Shown: one piece after another, positions 18,493-27,231 of the stretch
How the letters are laid out: the number at the start of each line of letters is the position of its first letter
Numbering within the stretch: the stretch's first letter is position 1
Origin: Pseudomonas orientalis
Lineage (GTDB): Bacteria > Pseudomonadota > Gammaproteobacteria > Pseudomonadales > Pseudomonadaceae
Reading direction: 5' to 3'
DNA: 64,000 nt
NCBI RefSeq assembly: GCF_022807995.1
Contig: NZ_CP094351.1
Location: 775,001-839,000 of the forward strand
Notes under the pieces: generated by a model
Databases searched by the model: none
What the model was told of the DNA's origin: nothing
The model's input: the letters and a program-made list of their open reading frames with translations, nothing else
Program-made: the position numbers and the translations under genes

Positions 18493-18729
18493 TCAGGTTC
18501 GTGGCATGCACTCGATGGTGCGGTTTACCACCGTTTTGGCCATCTCCAGTAAGTGCCATGCGGCATGGATTCGGGCGCGGTCGTGGGGTTGCAGGTGATC
18601 GCAACAGTCCCACACCGTGGCTGATGCGCTGTGGATCAGATGGGAAATGTAAAGTTGGGCGTCTTCGAAGCTGAGTTCTTCATTGACGACGAGGCAATCC
18701 ATGGGTGGATCGGGAAGTGCTTTGGTCAT
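18493..18729 (-). CDS. Small DUF3077-like protein
   Basis: 78 aa, cytoplasmic, no catalytic motif. The layout (short N-terminal strand, DCLVVNEELSFEDAQLYISH, then helices) resembles the small DUF3077/DUF6124 proteins that occur in many copies in Pseudomonas; the family call is tentative. AGGAG lies 7 bases before the ATG at 18729, so the start is secure. The distinctive feature is the roughly 200-base upstream region, full of inverted repeats, which would be its 5' leader (see the separate entry). Function unknown. Confidence 0.7.
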   Translation of the reverse strand: MTKALPDPPMDCLVVNEELSFEDAQLYISHLIHSASATVWDCCDHLQPHDRARIHAAWHLLEMAKTVVNRTIECMPRT

Positions 18730-18940
18730 GGTGTAACTCCTATTAACTCAAAGGAGCCGACCCCGTCGCGACTAAACGTTGGGTGGCGGCTGTACGCAGG
18801 TTAGTCGACCGGCAAATAGGCAAAGTCCGGCGCACCCTAGGGCGCCCTGCGCACAGCCACCATAAAACCTCATGGAGGACCATGCGCCTATTAAATCCGG
18901 GCGACTAAACCCGATCACTGAAAGGCAGTGACGGGCCGAA
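18730..18940 (-). other. Candidate structured 5' leader or small RNA upstream of the DUF3077-like gene
   Basis: Several inverted repeats lie in 210 bases. A long stem pairs 18782-18798 with 18848-18861 (GGTG, GCTGT and CGCA blocks with one mismatch and one bulge). Hairpins: 18871-18875/18880-18884; 18915-18920/18926-18931, extended by CCCG 18910-18913/CGGG 18932-18935; 18829-18833/18842-18846. TTAGTCG at 18801-18807, inside the long stem loop, is complementary to two copies of CGACTAA at 18769-18775 and 18902-18908, either of which would make a pseudoknot. No ORF explains this. The strand is inferred from the gene it leads into. Confidence 0.5.
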
Positions 18941-19073
18941 GACTAGCCATCGATTCCAACAGGCACAAGGCGGCGGGGATTGTCTCGGAAACGTCCTGCA
19001 ATTTAAAGGGACACGGCTTGCTGGCCCTTTACAAACCATGACCAAATGCCAGCAACGCCACCTTATCTGAATT
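18941..19073. other. Non-coding gap, nothing further identified
   Basis: No gene is seen. A weak pairing AAAGGG/CCCTTT (about 19006-19030) is the only structure noted. The promoter of the DUF3077-like gene and its leader presumably lies here or slightly to its left. Confidence 0.5.
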
Positions 19074-19200
19074 GTGGGAGGGGGCAGGCCCTGATGCCGT
19101 CTGTAGGAGCGAGCTTGCTCGCGAAAAACTCACAGGCACCGCGTTCATTTAGGAAGTACGCGTTATCGTTGGCGTTTTTCGCGAGCAAGCTCGCTCCTAC
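19074..19200. repeat. REPIN of the GTAGGAGCGAGCTTG family with a degenerate GTGGGAGG-type copy
   Basis: An inverted pair (19102-19127 forward, 19175-19200 reverse; core GAGCTTGCTCGCGA) of the second REP family. A decayed copy of the first family (TGTGGGAGGGGGCAGGCCC) sits at 19074-19099. Confidence 0.9.
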
Positions 19201-19220
19201 AAAAAGCATCAGGTCTTGAA

Positions 19221-20030
19221 TCAGCGTCCGAGCATTTTCACCCAGCGTGAGGGCGGCATGCCGTAGGTGTTGCGAAACTGCCGGGTCATGTGGCTCTGGT
19301 CAGAGAAGCCGGCGGTCATCGCTGCATCCACCAAAGGTTGGCCCTGGGCCAACAATTGGCGTACCAGGTCCAGCCGCCGCATGGTCAGGTAGCGGTAGGG
19401 GCTGGTGCCGAACAGCAAGCGGAAATCCCGCGACAGCGCCCAACGGTCACGCGCGGCGTGATCGGCGATTTCATCCAGGGTGATGCTGCGGCCCAGGGCG
19501 CTGTGGATAAATTCCCGGGCGCGCTCGGCGGCGATGTAATCAAAGGATTTGCGGCTGGTGATGACGCCGGACGCATCGCTCAGCGCGTGGGCCAGGTCGA
19601 ACATGGCGTCCTGCTCCTGCATCGGGTCGATCGGGCAGTCCAGGCTTTGCAGCAATACCTCGCTGGCGCGGTGCAGCCGCAGGTCGGTGGACACGCCGCC
19701 GGGTATGAAGGGCAGCGGCTTGCCGCCGAGGATCTGCTGGATCAGCGCCGGCTCCACGTAGATCATCCGGTACTTGAAACCCTCATCGCTGCCCGCGCGA
19801 CCGTCATGGGTTTCATCGGGGTGAATCACCATGGTGGTGCCGGGCAAGCTGTGGGTCATGCCGCCGCGATAATGAAAACTCTGCACGCCGAACAACGTGC
19901 GCCCGATGGCGTAGGTGTCATGGCGATGGGGGTCGAAGGCGAAGCCGGCAAAGTACGCCTCGATACGGTCCAGGCCGCTGGCGTGCGGCGCGCGGTGCAG
20001 CCAGTCCAGCGTGTGGGTGGGATTGCCCAT
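19221..20030 (-). CDS. AraC-family transcriptional regulator
   Basis: 269 aa with an N-terminal cupin-type sensing domain (FDPHRHDTYAIG, residues about 32-43) and a C-terminal pair of helix-turn-helix motifs; the second contains AAMTAGFSDQSHMTRQFRN and ends GMPPSRW. It is divergent from a LysE-type exporter gene, the usual layout in which the AraC protein controls the exporter in response to its substrate. A 12-base palindrome (GTGACTTGTCAC, 20032-20043) sits directly before its start codon and may serve autoregulation. The start ATG at 20030 gives the conserved cupin length. Confidence 0.9.
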   Translation of the reverse strand: MGNPTHTLDWLHRAPHASGLDRIEAYFAGFAFDPHRHDTYAIGRTLFGVQSFHYRGGMTHSLPGTTMVIHPDETHDGRAGSDEGFKYRMIYVEPALIQQILGGKPLPFIPGGVSTDLRLHRASEVLLQSLDCPIDPMQEQDAMFDLAHALSDASGVITSRKSFDYIAAERAREFIHSALGRSITLDEIADHAARDRWALSRDFRLLFGTSPYRYLTMRRLDLVRQLLAQGQPLVDAAMTAGFSDQSHMTRQFRNTYGMPPSRWVKMLGR

Positions 20031-20031
20031 G

Positions 20032-20043
20032 GTGACTTGTCAC
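20032..20043. promoter_or_regulatory. Palindrome at the AraC regulator start, possible operator
   Basis: GTGAC-TT-GTCAC, a perfect dyad ending two bases upstream of the araC-type start codon in the divergent regulator/exporter gap. An operator role is inferred from position only. Confidence 0.35.
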
Positions 20044-20168
20044 AAAAGGAGGTGGAAACACGTTAACCGAGTCTGCGCCCCTTGTCTGCCGGGGTCTTGT
20101 ACGATTGTGCAGTTGTTCGGCCAGGCCTATGATCCAGGCTGCGTATTGCCTTGAAGGAGCTGGCCGCG

Positions 20169-20807
20169 ATGGAACTGTTCAACCCCGCCTATGTGGCGCC
20201 GCTGGTCTCGTTGGCCCTGCTGTGGACGGTGGCCGTGGTCACGCCCGGGCCCAACTTCTTCAACACCGCCCAATTGGCCGCCAGCTGTTCGCGCCGACAT
20301 GGTGTGGTGGCTTCGGCGGGCGTGGCCACCGGTACGATCCTGTGGGGGTTGGCGGGTGGGCTGGGGATCAAGTCGCTGTTTACGGCCGCGCCTATGTTGT
20401 ACCTGGCGTTCAAGATCATCGGTGGCTGCTATTTGATTTACCTGGGGCTGAAATTGTTCAAGCGCTCGGCAACCAGCATGGGCCAGACTCCGTTGCCGGA
20501 TGCGGCGCGGCGCTCGTTGTTTTCCGCCTGGCGTCTGGGGCTTTTGGGTAACCTGTCCAACCCCAAGGCGGCGCTGTTCGTCGCCACTATCTTCGCATCC
20601 ACCATGCCGCCGTCGCCTTCGCCGGTGTTGCTGACGTTGGCGGTGATCGTCATGGCGACCTTGTCGTTCAGTTGGTACACCAGTGTGGCACTGCTGTTTT
20701 CCAGCGAGCGCATGGCCACTCTTTACAGCCGTTCGCGCAAATGGCTCGATCGTTTTGCCGGGGGATGCTACGTCTTGTTCGGTTCACATCTGATCGCGAA
20801 TCGCTGA
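20169..20807 (+). CDS. LysE-family amino acid exporter
   Basis: 212 aa, about six hydrophobic segments. The family motif VVTPGPNFF is near residues 24-32 and LGNLSNPKAALFVATIF follows in the middle, both characteristic of LysE/RhtB exporters of amino acids or homoserine lactones. The start is ATG 20169, 9 bases after AAGGAG; the frame is open from a TTG at 20151, but that would bury the ribosome binding site. Divergent from the AraC regulator, which probably controls it. Confidence 0.88.
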   Translation: MELFNPAYVAPLVSLALLWTVAVVTPGPNFFNTAQLAASCSRRHGVVASAGVATGTILWGLAGGLGIKSLFTAAPMLYLAFKIIGGCYLIYLGLKLFKRSATSMGQTPLPDAARRSLFSAWRLGLLGNLSNPKAALFVATIFASTMPPSPSPVLLTLAVIVMATLSFSWYTSVALLFSSERMATLYSRSRKWLDRFAGGCYVLFGSHLIANR

Positions 20808-20831
20808 CCCTCTGTTACAGGGCTTAAATGG

Positions 20832-20860
20832 GGGGTGAGGGAGCAAGCGCCCTCCCACCC
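20832..20860. terminator. Stem-loop between the convergent lysE-type and ggt genes
   Basis: GGGGTGAGGG at 20832-20841 can pair with CCCTCCCACCC at 20850-20860 around a GAGCAAGCG-type loop, with one bulge. It looks like a decayed REP or a terminator shared by the convergent genes; there is no T-run. Confidence 0.4.
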
Positions 20861-20868
20861 AGGTTGAA

Positions 20869-22698
20869 TCAGTCGCCCAGCGCTTCGCCTTCACGCCGCG
20901 GGTCCGCGCCACCGCTCAATGACACCTTGCCCTGGGCGTCACGTGTGCGAACGATCGCCTGGACGCCGCTGGTCATGTCGATTTCGCTCAGTTCATGGCC
21001 TTTGCTCTTCAAGGCCTGCTTCACGCCCGTGCTGAACAGCCCGGCCTCCAGCTCGGTTGCGCCATTGCGGCTGCCGAAGTTCGGCAGGCCGATAGCGGCC
21101 TGTGGGTCGAGTTTCCAATCCAGCATCGCGACCAGTGTTTTGCTCACGTACTCAATAATCTGCGAGCCGCCCGGCGACCCCACGGTGGCCAGCAACTCAC
21201 CGCTCTGGCGATCGAACACCAGCGTCGGTGCCATCGCCGAGCGCGGACGCTTGCCGGGTTGCACGCGGTTGGCGACGGGTTGGCCGTTTTCTTCGGGGAT
21301 GAATGAGAAGTCGGTCATCTGATTATTGAGCAAAAAGCCCTGGACCATGACGTGGGAGCCGAACGCCGCCTCCACCGTGGTGGTCATCGAGACGGCACCG
21401 CCCTGGTCATCCACAGCCACCACTTGCGAGGTGGAGATGCGCAGCGGCGAACGGTCCGGCGCGTAGGCGACCTGAAGGCCTGCCGGCTGACCTGGCTTGG
21501 CGATGCCCATGCTGCGCTCACCCACCAGCGCGGCGCGCCGGGCCAGGTAATCTGGCGCAACGAGGCCGGCGACCGGTACCGGCGTGAAGTCCGCATCAGC
21601 CACGTATAGCGCTCGGTCGGCGAACGCCAGGCGCCCGGCTTCGGCGATCAGGTGCACGGCCTCTGGCGTGGGTTCAAGCCCGGCGGGGGAGGGGCTCTTG
21701 ACCGGCGTCATCGGCGCGATCGCCCGGCGAGGATCGTGCTTTTCCAACGCCTGCAAGGTGCCGAGGATCTGCGCAACAGCGATTCCGCCGGACGAGGGCG
21801 GCGGCATGCCGCAGACTTTCCATTGTTTGTAGTCGGTACACAACGGCTTGCGTTCCTTGGCGGCATAGCCCTGGAGGTCCGCCCGGGTCAAGCTGCCGGC
21901 ATTGCGATGGCCCTGCACTTTGCGTGCGATTTCATCGGCTATCGGGCCTTGATAGAGCGCGTCCGGCCCCTCCTTGGCGATACGTTTGAACACCTTCGCC
22001 AGCGCCGGGTTCTTCAGCACTGTGCCGGTGGCTTTTGGCGAACCATCGGCATTCAGAAAGTACGCAGCCATTTCCGGCGACTGCGCGATAAAGCGGTCGG
22101 CGGCGATCAGACTGTGCAGGCGCGGGGAGATCGCGAAACCCTGTTCGGACAGACGAATCGCCGGTTCGAACAACTTGGCCCATGGCAGGCGGCCGCTCTT
22201 TTTATGCGCCATTTCCAATGCCCGCAACACCCCCGGCGTGCCCACCGAACGCCCGCCAATCTGCGCATCGGTGAACGCCATGGGCGCACCGTCGGCCTTC
22301 AGGAACAACCGCTCTGTCACCCCGGCCGGAGCGGTTTCACGGCCATCGTAGGCGTGTACGTTTTCGCCGTCCCACAGCATGATGAATGCGCCGCCGCCGA
22401 TGCCGGAGGATTGCGGTTCCACCAGCGTCAGCACCGCTTGCATGGCGATCGCCGCATCGATGGCCGAACCGCCCTGGCGCAACATCTCGCGCCCGGCTTC
22501 GGCGGCCAGTGGGTTGGCGGCCGCAGCCATATGGCGCGCGGCGTGGCGAGTGACAAGGTCGGTGCGATAGCCCGAACCCAACTCCGGTGCGGGTGGCTGT
22601 TCGTTGACTGAGGTGTGGCAGCCGGCCAGGGCGAGCGTGATGGCAAAGGTGGCTAATCGACGGCGGGAAATTACAAGCACGCGCTGAACTCCGTTCAT
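20869..22698 (-). CDS. ggt: Gamma-glutamyltransferase
   Basis: 609 aa periplasmic enzyme that cleaves the gamma-glutamyl bond of glutathione and transfers or hydrolyses the glutamyl group. The N-terminus has a signal with lipobox LALAGC (Cys27), so it may be lipid-anchored. Family motifs: GIGGGAFIMLWD, and the self-cleavage nucleophile Thr423 in STSQ, followed by LLNNQMTDFS in the small subunit. Length and layout fit an autoprocessed Ggt precursor. It is a single gene, transcribed away from the effector gene to its right. Confidence 0.93.
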   Translation of the reverse strand: MNGVQRVLVISRRRLATFAITLALAGCHTSVNEQPPAPELGSGYRTDLVTRHAARHMAAAANPLAAEAGREMLRQGGSAIDAAIAMQAVLTLVEPQSSGIGGGAFIMLWDGENVHAYDGRETAPAGVTERLFLKADGAPMAFTDAQIGGRSVGTPGVLRALEMAHKKSGRLPWAKLFEPAIRLSEQGFAISPRLHSLIAADRFIAQSPEMAAYFLNADGSPKATGTVLKNPALAKVFKRIAKEGPDALYQGPIADEIARKVQGHRNAGSLTRADLQGYAAKERKPLCTDYKQWKVCGMPPPSSGGIAVAQILGTLQALEKHDPRRAIAPMTPVKSPSPAGLEPTPEAVHLIAEAGRLAFADRALYVADADFTPVPVAGLVAPDYLARRAALVGERSMGIAKPGQPAGLQVAYAPDRSPLRISTSQVVAVDDQGGAVSMTTTVEAAFGSHVMVQGFLLNNQMTDFSFIPEENGQPVANRVQPGKRPRSAMAPTLVFDRQSGELLATVGSPGGSQIIEYVSKTLVAMLDWKLDPQAAIGLPNFGSRNGATELEAGLFSTGVKQALKSKGHELSEIDMTSGVQAIVRTRDAQGKVSLSGGADPRREGEALGD

Positions 22699-22815
22699 TT
22701 TGAGAATGATCTGGTCTTCCTGACGGCAGACTTTAGCGCAGCACAGGAGAGGATAGTTCGGGTTGACTGTTTTTTTCCGGTTGAGCCAATCAGGTCGTGA
22801 TCATTTCGCGGCGCT

Positions 22816-22844
22816 GGAACCAAAACGAGGTAAACGCTCACTCG
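22816..22844 (+). promoter_or_regulatory. hrp box (HrpL/RspL sigma-factor promoter) of the AvrE-family effector
   Basis: GGAACCAA-N14-TCACTCG, i.e. GGAACC, 16 bases, then TCACTCG against the consensus CCACNNA. The -35-like half is perfect; the -10-like half has two changes. It is 33 bases before the ATG at 22878 and lies inside the longest open frame, which rules out the upstream start. Confidence 0.85.
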
Positions 22845-22877
22845 TTAACTGGTATTTATCTATTTCTGGAGCTCGTT

Positions 22878-25800
22878 ATGCACAGAAGACTAGATGGTTT
22901 GCCCCACTCACAACATGACGTTAGCGAGCATGCTCGCCACGACAATGCTTATTCCTCCCCGGCCACGGTATCTGTCCAGCCACTGTCCTCCTATCAATCG
23001 CTGAACCCCGCTTCAATGCTGTTCGATATGCGCCTCGAAGGCGGGCGGCTGGAACCTGATACGACCCAGGTGGCACGTGACATCGCCCGCCATCTCAACG
23101 CACCGAACAAACATTATGTTGCCGATGGCGCCTCAGTCGCCGGCACGTTGCGTTTGAGGGATGAGCGAGATTACCTGTTCCATATTCAGCCCACGCCCGC
23201 CGTCGCGGCGGTATTCAGAAGCAGCCTGCCCGACACTGGCGGCGGCGAGGGTCGCGTGTCGTCACCCGGTCGGGGACACTTGGCGAGCGTCAGCGGTGTA
23301 CAGACGACCGCCGAGGGCAAGCAGTTTCGTCTGGATGAAGGACGTCTGTATCGCTTCGAACCCCTCACCCTGTCCTGGTTGCCCGACGCGGATGACCGGG
23401 CTTATAGCCGCATTGGCCTGACCCGTGAGGGGCAACTGTTGAAGATGCCCCGGGGGACACTGGACAGCAGCGCCGAGGGCCGGGTTTCGGCGGTATTGAG
23501 CGAGGCCCGGGGCGCATCGGTTGTGCATATTCAAGGTGCCGACGGGGCGGCCGTACGTCCGGTCGATGAACGCGGCGCACCCGTGCAACTCACGCGAATC
23601 GGTCTGGCGGGCAGCGCCCTGTACGGTACGACTGCCGACGGTGAACTGCTGCGCGCGGATCTGCGTCTGGCGCGGGACGGTAGGTTGCCGATGCAGCCGC
23701 AATCGCTCGACGCCCTGGAACAGGCGCTCAAAGGCGCTGTGCGTGTCGAGGGTTTTTTTCACGATGACAGCGGCCAGCTCAATGCTCAGATTCGCGATAC
23801 CCGTGAGCAACTGCACAGCTCACCCCTGGGCGACACACGCAAACTGCGCCCGCAGTGGAACCTCAGCGACGTACTGGTCAAGGGCATTGAGAAAGGCCTG
23901 CCTTTGCCCAGCCGCCAGGCACTGACGACGGCGGTCGATCTCGGGCCGCGAGGCAAGGTTGCGTTTGATTCAGGCAACTTGCTGAGTTGGGATGCGGCCG
24001 CGCAACGCTGGGACAAGTCCGCGCACCAGGGGGTGGCCCATTTGGAGCGTGGCCTGGACGGCCGTGCCTATGTGCTGCAGGAGGGACAACTCAAAGCGGT
24101 GACGATCAGTAAAGTGCGTGAGCCGGTGTATGAAGGCGCCAGCCATGACTTGAGCGCACTGCCCAAACCGCGGCCTCAGGTGTCACTGGATGAGGTGCTC
24201 GCGGGCAAGGTCAAGGAGCCTGTCACTGGCTTTGCGGTAGCCGATGGCCGTCACTTTGTCACCGTCAATAAAGACCACCAGCTTCAAGTCTGCCTGGACG
24301 GGGTCTTCAGTCCATTGCCGCTTACACCGGTAATTGCCATAAAAACGCTGGCGCTGGATCACGAAGCCAATCTCTATGCCCACAGCCGAGAGGGCCGGTT
24401 GTTCAGGTTGGATCGCCAAGCCTGGCAGGGCGGCGACGCCGCTGTACAGCACTGGACCCAGGTTGAATTGCCGCAGGGACAATCTCTGGAGTCCCTGCGC
24501 ATGGGCGCTGACAAACACTTGATCGGCGGTTGGAACAGGCAGTTCCATCGATTGGATAATGCGGCCCCAAGCGCAATGGCGTGGGGACCGGTGCGACCGG
24601 CGGTGCAGCAGGCTTCATTGGCCGATACATTAGCGGCCCCCCAGATGCGCGCGTCTGTGTCAGGGGGCGCACTGACGGCCAGTAGCAATGTGTTTGGGCA
24701 AACACGCGAAGGGATACCCACCCAGCGCAATTTTTTCCAGGGGATCAAGGCGCACTTCCATCCTTTGCAAGCCCTGGGTGAGAAAGGCCAGTCCATTGGG
24801 CATCACATCAACGGTCGCCGGGGATTGAAGAGTGTATACGCTGACGACAAACGCCTGCACCAACAGCTCGAGTCGCTCTCCAGAAGCAAGCCTGTGGGCG
24901 CAGGCCTGAGCTCTCGTCTTGCGGCCATGGGCGAGCCTGGGCCGCGACAGGCACTGGCCCAGCAGCTCAGTCAGGCGCTGACCAACGTCAAAGAAAGCAG
25001 CCAGGCGAGCGCCCGCTTGTTAGGTGACCTGCATGGGCTGTCATTGGACCCACAGCCCAGGCTCAGCCGAGCGGTGATGAGCACCGACTCGACGCTGCAC
25101 CAGTTGTATGAAGCCTTCAAACGGGTTGACCCCTCATCCGAGAAGCCCACGGCAGCGCTGCTGGCCAACTTCGAAGGGCAGGGCCTGAGGTTGCCCGAGT
25201 GGAAACCGGAGCGTAAACGTGACCTCGGCCACCCTTCGGCGATCATCGAGGGCGACCTGATCCACCATGCCGGCACGCTCAAGCAACTGGCGGAGCTGGT
25301 TGAGGAACTGGGCAGCACGTCCGGCCATAGCCCAAGCGCCTTGAAAAGAATCGAGGCGTCGCTCAAGGCAGTGATGAAAGGCTTTGAAGAGAGCCCTGTG
25401 CACACGCTGTCCAGCCAGAAGATTGTCAGTTACGACCAGGCAGAATCCCTGTATGACAACTTCAAACTGTTGGCCAAGGATCTCGGCACTCCAGGGTCCG
25501 CCTTGCATTGGCACCTTTCGGGGCTGCTGGGATTGCCCGCCGATGCGTCCATAAAGGACGCGATGACGCAGCAAGTGCGGCAAATGGAAAGTGGTCAGAC
25601 CCTCAGCCCGAGCCGAACCCAAGGCAAAAGTCTGGGTGTGATAACAACGGGCATAAAACCGGTGGCGCCTTTGGAGTTTTTTCTGGAGGCCTCGAAATCC
25701 CATACCCATGGTGTGAGTATCAGCCGTACCGACCAGGGCGCTCGCGTTGAGATCAGCATCGACGACACGCGACGCCTGACCGGCTCCTTGGGTTTTGGTG

Positions 25801-27185
25801 TGACGTTGGGCCAAAGCGGGGGGGCCGTTGGACCTGGCCTGAGGGTGGCGGGTGAATTGATAGCGAGCGCCGAGAAAAACAGCGAGTCGAGTATCGGTTT
25901 TGACGTGAAGGAGGCTGACTTCGGCAAGATGATATCGATTCTGATGGGGCAATCCGGGGGACTCCAGGACTTACTGGCGCTGGGCAAGGAACACGCGTCT
26001 GGAGGAGGTTCTAGAGTCAGTGCCGACGTGAGTCTGGACGGGCTTGCCCAACTGCGGCTGATGTACAACCCGCAGGAACGTATCGCCGAGTTTGATTCGG
26101 TGATACGCGCCGGCCTCGGCGGGGTAGGCCATATCAACCTGATGCACACGGATGCGCACCAGTCCACCGTGCGTTCAGCGACGGATACCAGCCATCACGA
26201 GGAGCGTAACGTGCAATGGCTGGCGCAGGCTGAAGCTGGGGCCAACTTTGCGCCGGTCAACGCGCTGGCGCTGGGCAGAGGTGAAGCGGACGGGCCGACG
26301 GCTATCGCCTTCGCCTTGCCGGAAGTCTCGGTCAGGGTGAAATTTGACCGTGGGCAATCCCGTGCCGTCGATTTTTCCTTCAAGCCTGCGCAACCGGTAA
26401 CCCAGGCTCAGATCGAGGATATCCACAAGCGCCTGTCGCAGTACTCACCGCAGTTCAGGCAGGACCTGGCCGTCATGGCTTTGTCGGCTGACCCGCAGGA
26501 GCAGTTGGCGATGTTGCAGCGTTTCATGGCGGCGCATCCTCCTTCAGCGACGAAGCTGGATGACTACCACGCCATCGGCCAGTCGCTGGAAAAATGCGTG
26601 ACCCAGCACACCCTGATGAAAGCCGGTTTGCGTCAGCTGGCGTCGGTCGAATCCAGCGTGACAAGGGTGGGGCTGCAGGACAACGGGCGATTTGCCTGGC
26701 TGGACGATGTCGCGCCGGGTAACAAGGCAGCCATCGTGCAGTGGCTCGGTGAGGACCCGCAATTGGCCCGGATCATCCAACAACTGCAGCGGGGTGAAGG
26801 CACCTCCGTGACGCTCGGCATGGAACTCAAACCGCAGGTTCTGCACACGATCGAGCATCGTCACCTGGCGGGCGAAAGCACCGAGCCGTTGATCAGGCGA
26901 GCGCTGAAAGATCCCAACAACCTGCGTGTGAAAAGCATGAGCATGAACTACACCGCGACCCAGACCCATGGCATGTCATTGCCGGCCCTGACCAGCCTCA
27001 GCTTTTCCAGCAGCGCCTCGCTCAGTCACACGCAACAGCATGTCAACGTCGACTTCGAATACGGGGCGAACCCGGACACGCCGTTGCGCATGAACTTGAA
27101 TGACACATTGAGCCCCCTGCCGCGCCATGACCTGACGGTTGACTTGGCGGACCAGCGTATTAGAACGCCGAGTGCGATGGCCTGA
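22878..27185 (+). CDS. ropE: AvrE/DspE-family type III effector (RopE-like)
   Basis: A 1435 aa protein of the AvrE-DspE-HopR-WtsE effector family; such effectors are injected into plant cells and act there as large channel-forming proteins. AvrE-like landmarks include RPQWNLSDVL (about residue 330) and the IKAHFHPL / GRRGLKSVYADDKRLHQQL stretch (about 620-660). Disordered N-terminal residues precede a repeat-rich part that looks like a beta-propeller, then helices, then a strand-rich C-terminal third. Full-size AvrE proteins reach about 1800 aa, so this one is short. The start is ATG 22878 (GGAG 6 bases upstream, hrp box before it). The ORF runs further upstream to 22797 but that would cross the promoter. 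No DspF/AvrF chaperone gene is adjacent. Confidence 0.9.
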   Translation: MHRRLDGLPHSQHDVSEHARHDNAYSSPATVSVQPLSSYQSLNPASMLFDMRLEGGRLEPDTTQVARDIARHLNAPNKHYVADGASVAGTLRLRDERDYLFHIQPTPAVAAVFRSSLPDTGGGEGRVSSPGRGHLASVSGVQTTAEGKQFRLDEGRLYRFEPLTLSWLPDADDRAYSRIGLTREGQLLKMPRGTLDSSAEGRVSAVLSEARGASVVHIQGADGAAVRPVDERGAPVQLTRIGLAGSALYGTTADGELLRADLRLARDGRLPMQPQSLDALEQALKGAVRVEGFFHDDSGQLNAQIRDTREQLHSSPLGDTRKLRPQWNLSDVLVKGIEKGLPLPSRQALTTAVDLGPRGKVAFDSGNLLSWDAAAQRWDKSAHQGVAHLERGLDGRAYVLQEGQLKAVTISKVREPVYEGASHDLSALPKPRPQVSLDEVLAGKVKEPVTGFAVADGRHFVTVNKDHQLQVCLDGVFSPLPLTPVIAIKTLALDHEANLYAHSREGRLFRLDRQAWQGGDAAVQHWTQVELPQGQSLESLRMGADKHLIGGWNRQFHRLDNAAPSAMAWGPVRPAVQQASLADTLAAPQMRASVSGGALTASSNVFGQTREGIPTQRNFFQGIKAHFHPLQALGEKGQSIGHHINGRRGLKSVYADDKRLHQQLESLSRSKPVGAGLSSRLAAMGEPGPRQALAQQLSQALTNVKESSQASARLLGDLHGLSLDPQPRLSRAVMSTDSTLHQLYEAFKRVDPSSEKPTAALLANFEGQGLRLPEWKPERKRDLGHPSAIIEGDLIHHAGTLKQLAELVEELGSTSGHSPSALKRIEASLKAVMKGFEESPVHTLSSQKIVSYDQAESLYDNFKLLAKDLGTPGSALHWHLSGLLGLPADASIKDAMTQQVRQMESGQTLSPSRTQGKSLGVITTGIKPVAPLEFFLEASKSHTHGVSISRTDQGARVEISIDDTRRLTGSLGFGVTLGQSGGAVGPGLRVAGELIASAEKNSESSIGFDVKEADFGKMISILMGQSGGLQDLLALGKEHASGGGSRVSADVSLDGLAQLRLMYNPQERIAEFDSVIRAGLGGVGHINLMHTDAHQSTVRSATDTSHHEERNVQWLAQAEAGANFAPVNALALGRGEADGPTAIAFALPEVSVRVKFDRGQSRAVDFSFKPAQPVTQAQIEDIHKRLSQYSPQFRQDLAVMALSADPQEQLAMLQRFMAAHPPSATKLDDYHAIGQSLEKCVTQHTLMKAGLRQLASVESSVTRVGLQDNGRFAWLDDVAPGNKAAIVQWLGEDPQLARIIQQLQRGEGTSVTLGMELKPQVLHTIEHRHLAGESTEPLIRRALKDPNNLRVKSMSMNYTATQTHGMSLPALTSLSFSSSASLSHTQQHVNVDFEYGANPDTPLRMNLNDTLSPLPRHDLTVDLADQRIRTPSAMA

Positions 27186-27200
27186 AGGCAGTCAGGATGA

Positions 27201-27228
27201 AAGCGGCTTGACGTCAGGCAAGCCGCTT
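27201..27228. terminator. Stem-loop terminator between ropE and the phzF-like gene
   Basis: A perfect ten-pair stem AAGCGGCTTG / CAAGCCGCTT around an eight-base loop, between two convergent stop codons. A-rich on the left and CGTTT on the right suggest use from both sides. Confidence 0.75.
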
Positions 27229-27231
27229 CGT

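Noticed and set aside
22797..22877. A 27-codon extension at the start of the AvrE-family effector
   Set aside because: The hrp box lies inside it, so it cannot be translated from the HrpL-dependent transcript.
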